In this document: positions 33,581-44,384 of the stretch, in pieces | How positions within the stretch are numbered: the first letter of the stretch is position 1 | Layout: the number at the start of each line of letters is the position of its first letter | Source of the DNA: Echinarachnius parma | Lineage: Eukaryota; Echinodermata; Echinoidea; Clypeasteroida; Echinarachniidae | DNA length: 64,000 nt | Assembly: GCA_037951105.1 (NCBI GenBank) | Contig: JBAMJV010008256.1 | Span: 124,001-188,000 of the forward strand | Reading direction: 5' to 3' | Program-made: the position numbers and the translations under genes | Notes under the pieces: generated by a model | What the model saw: the letters and a program-made list of their open reading frames with translations, nothing else | What the model was told of the DNA's origin: nothing | The model's database searches: none

Positions 33581-33781
33581 TTGGGCTGCCAAGTGAAAAT
33601 GTATCAGTGAAAAAAGTGAAAAGAAATCACTTACGGGGGTTCAAAATAGCAACAACAAAAAAATCGCCGAGAGGGGGGACACCCCCCTCTCGGACTCTCC
33701 CCCCACTCGCCGCTACGCGGCTCGTGGACGATTGGGTAAACCCCCCCCCCCCCCCTTACAGAAAAGCTAGATTCGCCCTTG
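33501..33781. mobile_element. Short inverted-repeat element with very long G and C runs
   Basis: The left end CAGTGGCGGATCCAG and the reverse of the right end, CAAGGGCGAATCTAG, pair at 11 of 15 positions. Flanks are TA-rich. The interior contains a C run of nearly 40 and several shorter ones, the GCCGCTACGCGGC palindrome, and no plausible gene. It is the same general kind as 16096-16594. Confidence 0.6.
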
Positions 33782-34405
33782 ATATATATATATATATGCA
33801 TTATGTTTTATCACTTTACCAAGTAAACAGAACCTTTAAATGAATAACGTTGACTGTACTTAACCACAATTAATCCAATGTATGGTTTGTGCATATCAAG
33901 TTCAAGCAAAAATGGTTTGCTCGACTACTTAAATGCGATAGCTTATAATTTCGGGCGTTAAAATACTAATATAATTCTACGGAAATGTATGTCCAAGTTC
34001 TTACTTTTTTAGACAGGCTCTCACATGTTGATAACTTTTCGATGAAACAACAATCTCGCAACTTGTATGATTTGGTATGGAAAAGGTGGATAGTATCTTG
34101 AAATGCTATGATACGGTCAGCTTGCCTGCCTCGAAATAATGTACGTCCAAGTGATCTCTTATTATCATTATTATACATATATTCAAAGCACTGATGCCCA
34201 CTATTCTTACTGTGATTTGTATAAATAATAACATGCATTGTAAATTATAATGCTTTCTTTTGTACAACTATATTATTGTTTTCTTAGTTAATTGTTCAAT
34301 GTAATTCAACAATAGGTGTTTTAACAAACACGACATCAAATGTCAGTTACCTTTGTTCTATATTGTGCGATCTTCATTTGGTTATTTGATAACAATTTTC
34401 TTCTT

Positions 34406-34563
34406 TCGTTAATAATATCGCTAATGATATTCGTTTGTCTCGCAATGTAAGGTCAACAAGGAATCTAAAGAGATCACGACGTTTCGTGCGGCGCTGCAAC
34501 ACTTCGTCAGGTGATACAAATATGCTGTAAGCAAACAAATATCATTAGCGATATTATTAACGA
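34406..34563. mobile_element. 158-bp hairpin element with 32-bp termini
   Basis: TCGTTAATAATATCGCTAAT at the left end is repeated inverted at the right end. The arms are 32 bp and I find one mismatch. The loop includes CACGACGTTTCGTGCGGCGC and AACACTTCGTCAGGTGATA, more GC-rich than the surroundings. Confidence 0.7.
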
Positions 34564-36850
34564 TACTATTTCCGCAATGAGTAATATAATTATTTTGTAA
34601 TTTTCTTCCTTTTCGCAATTAAATTAGACAAATAATGTATATATATTCTGGCAATAGAGGGATGTATGAACTATGATTAGTGTATTATAATAAATCTGCC
34701 TGTAGTTATATCTTTGGGTATTATGCAAAAATGGTATTTTGTGGTATTTTTTGTAGTTTTCTCGGCAATCGAAACTCCAATCGACTCCAAATTTGGCATG
34801 GTGATATATGTCCATGGTCCATGCAATATTGCACAGTTATTTTTTTTGTTTTAATTATAATATGCTAATTAGAGCTAATTAATTATGCGAAAATTGCATT
34901 TTTTCGTATTTTTGCATTTAAAAAATATTTGTTATATATTTTTTTGATGGAATAAAATATTAACCATTTGTAGCCCAAAATTAAATAATTGCAGTGATCA
35001 GAATAACAAATAATGAAGATTTTGTCTATTCTAGGAAAAAGTCAATTTCCATAGGATTTGTACACAAATCACAAAATTTAGCAATTTTCGGGCCGACGCT
35101 AACTTACAAAAGGTCACGTAACTTTATAACGGTACACCCGGTTGTCGCAAATTTGATATCAAAAGTTGTGAAGTAGCACCGTAAAATATTTAAGCGTTGC
35201 GAAGTAATCGCGAAAATAGAGGAGGGGAGGGGGGCTAAATCAGCCCCCCCCCCCCCCCCAGTCTTTTTAGGGTTAAAATAATATATACTTGATGTGTTAT
35301 CTGACATGATTTACTGACAATAAACAGCATCTAATTTTAAGTCATTCATTTCATTTAATATGAATGCACAATGCTCAGACTGCATGCTACTTATATCTGT
35401 GTATAGGTGTAATTAAATTGGATAACAATGTGAGCCCTAAGTTAATTCTGACGTGACTTACGTAACATAATTGGAGCATGTGAGGCAAAATTCATTCAGC
35501 TAAATTAAATATAAATAATTTAGTCAACATGGTAATAATGTTACTATTTGAATACAAAGGTATTGATTTGATTTTTCCTGTTGTTAAGTTTTTGAGTTGG
35601 GGATTTATCTGAATTGTGTCCGTGTGTTTTAATTGTTGGAGACATTTTCATTAAATAAGTTGACCTGCAATGTTATAACACGATGATACATGTGATCATA
35701 TACATTGTAGCTAAAACACACAAACTAAGTGTACATGCATGTAATTTAGTAAGGCTGTACGTGTTGTACGTATACATATTTACTCAATTTTGAATAATAC
35801 ACATGTAGTTAGGTCCAACCAAAGTGAAGTAGTAAGTAGTGAATGTAATGTTCTGCTGTAAATTATTCATGTTTGTCTATTGCTATTAAATTAAAGAAAT
35901 TCTCACACATTTCGCCGCACGGTATTTGTACAAATCACTATTATCATAAATTACAATTCAGCACACTATTTCTCTTTCTTTTTTCCTCTTTATTTATTTC
36001 CTATGCATGTTTGTTTACACGTGTGTGTATAGTGTTTATGAAAACATCGTATTCAATGCTTAATGTGATAAAAGACACAAAAAAAAAACTTCACACGAAA
36101 CTAATACCACTTTTAAACATCCTAACAGATAATCAGACAATGATATAAATATATACATCAAAGTGTGACATTGTTTGTTTGTTTGTTTGTTTGTTTGTTT
36201 GTTTATTTATTTCCGAAATCACAACAATAAATACAGCAATGAAGTGCAACAGGGGATGACCCAATTCAGCAGAATCAAAAAAACAAAACCGCTGTTCTTC
36301 TTTGGGGTCCCAAGGAAGAACAGAAAGGCAAACCCTCTTAAATGACAACTAGTCAATCGGACCAGGTCCTTTCAAATGCAAAATGCCCATAAATATCCAT
36401 CCTTATCGAAAGTACCGACTCACACTTCAATAAAACCACTGAAAGCATGATTTATGTATTGTGCCGATTAATACAATCCGCGCACGAAAGAAAAGACAAA
36501 GCAATTATATAGTCGTTTTTGAATGATACCAAAAGCGATATTAATTAATCAAGGCCCTTAAATGGTAACTTTAAACTAGTGCTGAAAGGCAATTCGTTGA
36601 ATATAAATTGTTCATTGAAAGTACGTAAATATTGATTCCGATGACACGTCCAAACATAAACAAAAGACTGAGGCCAACGTTTGCTGCTTGTCAGTTTCCG
36701 AAAATGTTCTTCCTGAATCGTCAGCAAGTATCGGACTGCTCACTCAATCTAATGGCATCAAGGTTACCAAACCTCCTAAAGAAATAAACTATTTGTTGCG
36801 ATATTCTGCTCTTAGAATTTAAGAAGTCATTTAAAGGAGCAGCAATAACG
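34564..36850. other. Upstream segment of G5
   Basis: No gene. It includes a G/C-run tract at 35221-35260, duplicated upstream sequence shared with G4 (about 35330-36100), and the TTTG microsatellite at 36171. The 36590-36850 part precedes the G5 start and shows no assignable promoter. Confidence 0.5.
36171..36210. repeat. (TTTG)n microsatellite
   Basis: About nine uninterrupted TTTG units, ending in TTTA repeats. Confidence 0.95.
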
Positions 36851-38858
36851 ATGGAATGCTCTGTATGTGTTGTGTTGGCAGCAGTTGTATTATGCTTCAC
36901 TGTTCAGTCATGTTTGTCACTGTCATTTCAGTGTGAGAGACATAATGAAGAAGAAACAAATGGGAAATATATCAGTATTCACTGTATCGCAGACGCGTAC
37001 TTGGTTTCTGGGAAAGTAGAACTGAACCGATACGATGGTACGGCGATTGGAGTTTGTACTACCCGCGGCTGTGGGCCAATTGCTTGCTACACTTGGTGTG
37101 CCACTCGAAGCGAACATGCAAATCACTTCAAACTAGAACTATGCGGACTCAAATGTTTTTCATTCAGTATCGAAGGTCAGCTAGTTGAAGATGATTATGG
37201 CGTATACTATTTTGCTATAGCAGACAAACAATACCTTGTTTGGAACCTCACCCCAGAGTCAATGAGTCGACAAACTGAAAAGACTTCAACTCCCGAAAAA
37301 GTGTCCCCCTCCGTTCCTTCACCAGCATCCACAGCAGATGTATCTACCAGTACTCTTGTTTCTGGGACATCACAAATGAAGGCCGATGAAAAACAATCTA
37401 CCGTTTCTACGCTGTCAACGGGTACAGATTTGTATGATTCCACACAAGATACATGTAGGGACGATACATCGGCCAATGGTGAAGTTAAAACAGAAGTCAG
37501 TGACGCAGTCTTCATAGTGGTTATCGTCATATTATCCGTGGCACTCCTTTGCATCGGAACAGGACTCTATCTTCTTGCGCGTAAACGTACAAGTAGTACG
37601 AGTGACGACATCCAGAATCTCCCAATTGCACTGACACGATCTAACACAGGAGAAGCGATAGAAACTTCCTCAATCACAACCCAACCACGAAATGCCCGTA
37701 CTGACACCAGTAATCTATCGAGAGGTAGCGGTAGGAATGAACGTGATACATGTATGACTGGGTCGATTCATCACCAAGGACCGGAGTTGCCTCCCAGAAT
37801 ATACCATAGTGGCCCTAACAAGAAACGATCCCCGGTAGATGATTGCGTGGCATATGGAGAAAGTGGGATCAACTTCAATATAATGCCCACTGCAAGCGTA
37901 GAACTTCCTGAAATCGGCAACGACAGCAAACAAGGGACTTCTGCGGTGTTAGATGTTCGAACACTCGGTGCTGACAGTGAGGGCCTACAGAATGATAACA
38001 CATACTGCACGGTAGATGATCTAGATGGCTGCAACACATATAAAATCAATGGTCTCGAGACCGGTGGTCGTCAGAACTCACATAACCTACCAACTCCAAC
38101 CGTAGATGATTTATCAGTAGACTGCAATACAATCGATGATGAAATCCTGAGTGCCCTGTATGCCAAACCAGTGAAGACAAATAAAGTCAAGAATATCGCA
38201 TCCTCCAACTGTTCTGCAACTGTCGACGACTCTGATTACGATGATCTCCGACAAAATTCGGGGAAAGATACAGTTTGCATTGCTAAGTTGCTAATATTTG
38301 GCCAGTCTTGTAATCCATGCATTCTGTCAAACCTTGATTTATATGACGATATAATATTACATTTAATTTTGCATTTTATTATTGCAACATGGTCATGACA
38401 TATATTTGCTGATAGAATAGGAAACGCGAAGTTGATTGTGCCCATTTTACGCTAGGCATATCTACTATTTGGACGACCGATCTTCAGAAATATGTACTAC
38501 AGCGCCGGGTGGAATCCGAGAAGCAGCTGTCGTCGAAGGCGGAGCAGCTGCAGATTCATCCGAACTTACAGACATATGCGTTCCATCTGATTTCAAGAAC
38601 CCTACCCACGCCAGCCGCCATGATGCATCACAGTATGGAAGGAACAACGACGTTTTGTCTGCAGGTCCTGACTTCAACCATCTCCGTCGCAATCCGGGTG
38701 AAATCTTCCCCCCAAGAAATGATGGCGGCCGTCGTCCTGACCATGACCAGCAGTCCATTCGTCCGTCGGGAAGAGATCAGGGCCAACTTTACCTTGAGGA
38801 GTTCTTTGATTCGTCTGACTATGAACTGCTGAAGCCGCGCATGGACACGGCATTGTAG
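36851..38858 (+). CDS. G5: eight-cysteine receptor, long tyrosine-motif tail
   Basis: Exon 1 is 36851 to about 38300 and exon 2 is 38527-38858 (about 593 aa). The signal peptide ends near CLSLSFQC. The ectodomain has all eight cysteines and DDYGVYY. The membrane span lies at about 37500-37575, followed by RKRTSS. The tail has GPELPPR, TYCTV, LYAKP and SDYDDL, and exon 2 ends YLEEFFDSSDYELL. The family donor codon is GGC here instead of GGT, so splicing would need either a GC-AG intron (38301-38526) or the GTAATC donor three codons later at 38310, also phase 1. Everything else is open. Exon 2 is shorter than in G1 because part of the variable middle is missing. Paralogue of G4; same inferred role. 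Confidence 0.72.
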
Positions 38859-39019
38859 AAATGTATCCATGCGTAGTAATCTGCAGCTAAGATCTAGACT
38901 AGAATGATGTCGGATTCAATTAAAATCACTTGGAGTTTTTACAGCTTTTTTGGTATCTTGCTGTTTAGCTTATGGACATATAAGTTGGAAACGGATTTTG
39001 ATTTTACAAATCTCTCCTT

Positions 39020-39472
39020 AGACCCCGTTTACAGTGCAGGGCCGGGCCGAGACGCGTCTCGGCCCTGCTTAAATTGCGGTACTCGCCCCCCCCCCCCCCC
39101 AATTTTGGTGCGTTTACAGTGGCGGTCTCGGCCCTCGCGGCTCGGCCGCCCTTTCAATATCTTGTCGTAGTGGCGCTCTGCATGTAAACAAACCATTATT
39201 TTGGAGGCACGCCGGGGTCACAGAACAAAGGCGCGTTATTTGCAATGAATTGTTTTCCCAATTTGGTACCGCATTTGGCCCTGCGTGCGTTTACAGTGAG
39301 AAAAAGCGGGGCCGAGACGCGTCTCGGCCGCGGCCGAGGCTACCTCCAGAGCGGGGCCAAATGCGCGGCCACTTTTGGCCCCGCATTTGGCCTTTTGAGC
39401 GTTTACAGTGAAAAAAAGGCCGGGCCGAGACGCTTTCTCGGCCCGGCCTTTTTTTCACTGTAAACGGGGTCT
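39020..39472. mobile_element. GC-rich foldback element built from repeated palindromes
   Basis: The ends AGACCCCGTTTACAGTG and CACTGTAAACGGGGTCT are a perfect 17-bp inverted repeat. The GTTTACAGTG module recurs inside three more times, each followed by GGCC/GAGACGCGTCTCGGCC palindromes. It is strongly GC-rich in an AT-rich region. No coding capacity. Confidence 0.75.
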
Positions 39473-40290
39473 GAGTCACTTATGACTCCAAGATAATCAT
39501 TACATGTTGATATAAATTGTATATATATGTTTATGTTTTCTTATATGAAACTAAGGTCTTATAATGCGTTTCGTAATAATCACTGTAAGTACTTGAATGC
39601 AAAATATACACTCATTATATAACATACACATGTACTATCATAATTGTGTCAATAAAGCAAATTTGTGTGAATCAAGTTTGTGTGATATAAAAAATGTGTT
39701 AATTTTGTAAAAAAAACTGTAACATTCAATTCTGCATGCAAAAAATGTATATGTAATGCATTTTACTGCTCACTTTTAGAAAAATAAAATAATGTTTAAT
39801 TATAGAATGTTCATGAATGTGTATTGCTCAATGTAAATAATTTGTTTTTTAACAGGGATTGTCGTCATTGGGGAAAACTCCCATTCAAGTCCGTTAATGT
39901 TGATAAATATGATTTAATTTGTATCTCACTAGTAGCATGAGAAAGATGCCATCAATACAATTAAGTAAACGGTATATATCCTTACAATGGCATAATGTGC
40001 ATGATACTTTGTTATATAAATGTGTATTACATTTCACGTTCTTGTTAATTTTCGCTATATTTGATTTGTTGTAATTATGTAAATCATGTGAATAAAATGA
40101 ACTTATGTGTTAATGTTTTAATAAATATAACCATAATATTATGTACAATCCTTTATTCATTAGGAAAACATGAAATTAGAAAGAAAGAAAAACAATAACA
40201 CAGTAACTGCGTAAGATGCACTTCTCAGTACTGCATATATTTAGGTGTTTTTTTTTTTAAAGTAGCTAGGTTATTAGCAGGTTAAATACT
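39473..40290. other. Gene-free stretch downstream of G5
   Basis: AT-rich spacer with no supported gene. AATAAAGC at 39653 could be a distal polyadenylation signal for G5 but is about 800 bp from the stop, with a transposon in between. Confidence 0.35.
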
Positions 40291-41056
40291 GGGCAATTCC
40301 ACGGTAACGGAAGGACATTCAGACGCAATTTTTGAAATTTAATCAAATAATTCCAGGATCCTGCTTATGATTTATCATTGTAAATAACATTTCTGAGACT
40401 CTTGGTGGGACACCTTTGATTTCCTATTTTTTTGTTTTGTTTGTTACATTACGTTTATTAGATATGGACACTAATGAGGCCGGTAACGGAAGGACGGCAA
40501 AATGGACATGGATTTTCAAGTTCTTTAGTTATGATCCAATCTCTGTGAAGTTTCAAATGCTATCATGTTATATTGGCTCATAGTCCATTCCCTAATGTTC
40601 AAAGAGTATTACAACATTTATTTGAAAAAAATATATCTATTGGTATATTAATTACAAGAAATTAATTGCTTCCCTGTTCGGTAACGGAAGGACAGAGTTT
40701 TTGATTCATTAAAAATATACTTTAGGGCTCTCAAAAAAATTAAATTTTAATGTGAACACATATTGTGATATCCAATCAACCAATTTGGTTACTTAAAACA
40801 GAAAAATAATAGAAAGGAATGCAAAAAATGAAGAAAATCTAGAAATAGGCACTGTGTAGTCCCATGTGTATGGGTTCATGTATGGTGTCTGTTTCTCCTA
40901 TCAGGAGACGCCCAATAATTTTTTTAATCATGTAAACTGAAAGATATCATTATGTGATCATGATTTATAAAAAAATTATCCAGACAAAATAAACAAGATC
41001 AGAAATAATCCTCATTTGATTTTTCCACTTTTGGCTCATTTGGCGTGGAATTGCCC
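40291..41056. mobile_element. 766-bp MITE with internal CGGTAACGGAAGGAC repeats
   Basis: Ends are GGGCAATTCCACG and CGTGGAATTGCCC (13-bp perfect inverted repeat), flanked by TACT on both sides, a likely 4-bp target duplication. CGGTAACGGAAGGAC occurs at 40302, 40481 and 40679 in the same orientation, roughly 180-200 bp apart. The rest is AT-rich and non-coding. Confidence 0.7.
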
Positions 41057-41139
41057 TACTACGATAATAAGGGTCTAAGGTAATGCTGCAACTAAAGACA
41101 ATGTTTGTATAGTGTTTAACCTAATTTAGAAACACACAG

Positions 41140-41968
41140 TTGGATGCAAGGTTTTTAATTTTACTTTAATAATAAATAATATCTCAGCACATTATATTAA
41201 ATGTCTCTTTTCGTCTTTATTCTCCGTATGCATGTGTGTATGTGTGTGTTAAGTGTTTTTGATGAAGTTGCATATAACGATACACAACAAGTATGAAAGG
41301 CAAGACAGAATATTACAGAAAGTGTTAAGTATAGGTATTTCCCGAATTGCCCTCCGATTGCCAAATCCGAAAGATCATACGATTATAAAGACAGAATAAA
41401 CTTTATTTGATCAAAATCAGTTCAGAAACAGCTGAAATATCCATAAATATATTTACATTCTAAATGTTCTTCACCGGCAATCACCGAGCGATATTTATAC
41501 TTTTTTGAAAATTTTCAAAAAATATTCGAAGACTACTTTGAACAAGAAATCAAAATAGTTTTTTTTTAAAGTCGTTGATGATGTCTCTATTGAATCATTA
41601 TCTTAATACAAATTAAATGCACAATTTTGTATTAAAAAAACGCTAAAACCAATTATTGTTTAAATAGCGCCCTCTTGAGTTGTAACGGCTCTTTTTGAAT
41701 GATATCAGGGGTTTTACTTAGTCGTTTGTAATTGTGTATATTTTTCAAGCATGGTGAAGTTTTAACTGTTACTTGTGGGGCCCCACATTTATTACAAATG
41801 GTTTTGTTTATGAATATTTCAGCCGTTTCTGAACCGATTTTGATCAAATAAGTTTATTCTGCCATTAAAAGTGTATGCTCTTTCAAATTTGACACTCAAT
41901 TTGTCATTATCTCACAACACAATTATGCTGTGTAGCGCCCTCTATACCTACACTAAACTATCCCTTTA
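41140..41968. repeat. Duplicated upstream block and MITE fragments
   Basis: 41140-41300 matches the blocks upstream of G4 and G5. 41325-41400 is a copy of the repeat at 14255 and 27630. 41385-41968 is a rearranged AAAGGGATAGTT-family MITE, with both the AACGGCTCTTTTTGAATGAT block and the GCGCCCTCTATACC terminus, ending ACTAAACTATCCCTTTACC. Confidence 0.55.
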
Positions 41969-42942
41969 CCGGGGATTACAACCGACTCAATTCATCTGCA
42001 TTCTGTGCACACTTCGAGTGGGCAGGAGATAGCTACGAGAGCACAAGCCAGCAAACACGGGCGAAATTAGCTGTACAAGTACGGCGGCGCGCATGATCAT
42101 TCATTCTGGATCTGATTGACCACATTTACTCTTCTTTTTACTATTCCTACTTAGTTGATCCATTAGTTTGGCAAAGGGAATTGATTTCCGTAATTTTTGC
42201 ATGACTGCTTTTTGGGACAACATGATAATGACAAGTGTTGATTCAACACTATAAAACAAGTAGATCGATGAGAAAATAGACTTCGGGACAGGCTACACTT
42301 TAAAATAAAAAGGTCTTGACTTGTAATATAATTTAATATGATACTCACCAATAACACATACGCACAACATATTTAGTTATTAAACCAAACGCGAAGAAGA
42401 GCAAACAAACCACTTCAAAAGTAAAATATTGAGAATAGATACAGCCATTTATGATATTTTAACAACAAAGAAATAATATTGCTATAAATTAGCTTGTTTT
42501 TCCAGGTTACTTACGAAAGTGAAATTAATAAACTACCGACTCAAGGGGGATTCGTTAACAATAAGTGCCCTAGGAAGAACATTAATTTTGATTCAAATGA
42601 CATGTCCGACCATAAAATATGAAGAGGCTTACATCAATTGTTATTTGCCAGGTTTCAAAAGCTTGCTTCCTCATTCGTTGACAAGTATCAGTCTGCCTAT
42701 TTAGTGTAACGTTACAATACGTACCCAGCTTAGCCCAACGATGCATTTCCTGCAATGAATATTATTCTACTTTTAGAGCTCAAGGACAGGTACAAGCAGG
42801 AATGGCAAATTCTCTACTTGTATAACACTGACAACCTGTATAGATGACGTTGCTGGTATGAACGGGTATAACAGAGTCTAACGTATTACAAGAAATATAT
42901 AATATATCTACATCGGCCGATAACTAAGCTGGATATATCGCA
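41969..42942. other. Upstream region and 5' leader remnant of G6
   Basis: Mostly featureless. About 42755-42812 aligns with the G4 5' leader (ACTTTTAGAGCTCAAGGACA here) and leads to an ATG, but the frame then reads only a few codons before a stop. The signal-peptide and ectodomain sequence expected next is absent; family homology resumes at about 42943. Confidence 0.55.
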
Positions 42943-44384
42943 ATGGAAATCCCCGACGTATTTTACATAGTTGTAATTTTGAGTTTATCCGTGGCACTCC
43001 TATGCAGCATGGGAACGAAGCTTCTTCGTTTAGCCCGGAAACGTAGACGAAGTGAACAACTGGACAATGACAACCAGAATATTTCAGTTCCGCTAGCACG
43101 GTCAAACGCTATCGAAGCAATAGACATGGCTTCAATGACATCACAACGTCAACTAGCATTGTTAGGCTTGGATACGATTCCTGGCAACGATAATTCTACG
43201 AGAGTTGACAAAAGGAATAAACCTGGTGAGTTTGTTAAGTCACAGACGCTTCATCACCAGGCACCGGAGCTGCCTCCAAGGACCTCGCCAGTTGGAGATT
43301 GCATGGCATACGAAGAAAGCGGATCCAACTTCAACACAATGACAACTCCGCGTGTACATCGCCCCCAAATTGATCATGATATCATCAGTGGGACTACAGC
43401 AGGAATCGATGTTGCGACACTTGGTGCTGTCGGTGGATGCCAAGAGAATGAGAATACGTACTACGCAGTGGGTGATTACCAACGCAGCGAAGGCCCACGT
43501 TTCGAGACTCATCGTGATCAGATGCGGCATAACCAAACACCTTCAACTATGGAAGATATATCGGTTGATTGCAAAACAGCCGACGAAGAGATGTGGAAAG
43601 CATTGTATGCCAAACCAGATAAGACGAGGAAGGTGAATCAACAAGAGGCCTATGACAACGCGTCCTTCAATTCTCACGCGTTCGATGACGACTCTGACTA
43701 CGACGATCTTAGACTACACAATGGAAAGGAAATATATTCCAATGCAGGGACGCCAATAAACGGTCATGACTCTTCTTTAAATAATCGTTTCAAAGCCGCA
43801 TTTGCATTTGTTATTATTATCAAGCTTTGCTTTGTATAACAAAAGCATTATATTTAGGCCGTAGTAGCTAAGATTTGACAACATGCCAAGTGTACAACGT
43901 TTGTCTCACTAAAGTAATCTTGACGTTCAGGATGGCTGACTTGTGACACTATTGTCCTACGTCGATATCGGATGGGAACCAAACGACAGCTGTCATCGCA
44001 GACAAACGCGTTGCGGCTGACACGTCACCAGGATCAGCAATGTTCAGTGACATCAGCGCTCCTTCTGATTTCAATTCTGACCATCCTACCGACGCCATCG
44101 CATCTGGGGAGAATTCTAGAGATAATTCGGAAGCGATGTCAGCAGGTTACGACCACAACCACCTCAGTCGCTTTCCAGGTGAGATTTCTACTCGAAGAGG
44201 TGATGACGGATATTCATCTTACATGTCCGTCCCTCCTCCACCGGCGACTGGCAATTCTCAAGGGCAAGGAAGGGTTGCCATGGAAGCACGTGGGACTGCA
44301 TTGGACAGAGATCATGGGCAAGTTTACCTGGAAGAGTTCTTTGATTCGTCTGATTACGAGCTGCTGAGGCTGCACCAGGAGTAG
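42943..44384 (+). pseudogene. G6: receptor copy without signal peptide and ectodomain
   Basis: Exons 42943-43762 and 43990-44384 (404 aa) are joined by the family intron (ACG|GTCATG...GACAG|CT, 227 bp, phase 1). The protein starts a few residues before the membrane span (FYIVVILSLSVALLCSMG) and retains a complete, uninterrupted tail: APELPPR, YYAV at the YCTV site, LYAKP, SDYDDL and YLEEFFDSSDYELL. Signal peptide, eight-cysteine domain and stalk are missing; the 5' leader at 42755-42812 is separated from this part by unrelated short sequence. The open, well conserved tail argues against an old dead gene, so a membrane-anchored tail-only protein is possible. I call it a pseudogene because no ectodomain exon is seen. 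Confidence 0.6.

Noticed and set aside
33421-33843. 140-codon frame with Gly/Pro runs
   Set aside because: It is read through the G and C runs of a transposable element; no real protein features.
38270-38282. Splice donor at ACA|GTTTGC after the GKDT residues
   Set aside because: It is in a phase that does not match the acceptor, is absent in G6 and shifted in G1. The G|GT a few codons downstream is aligned and in phase.
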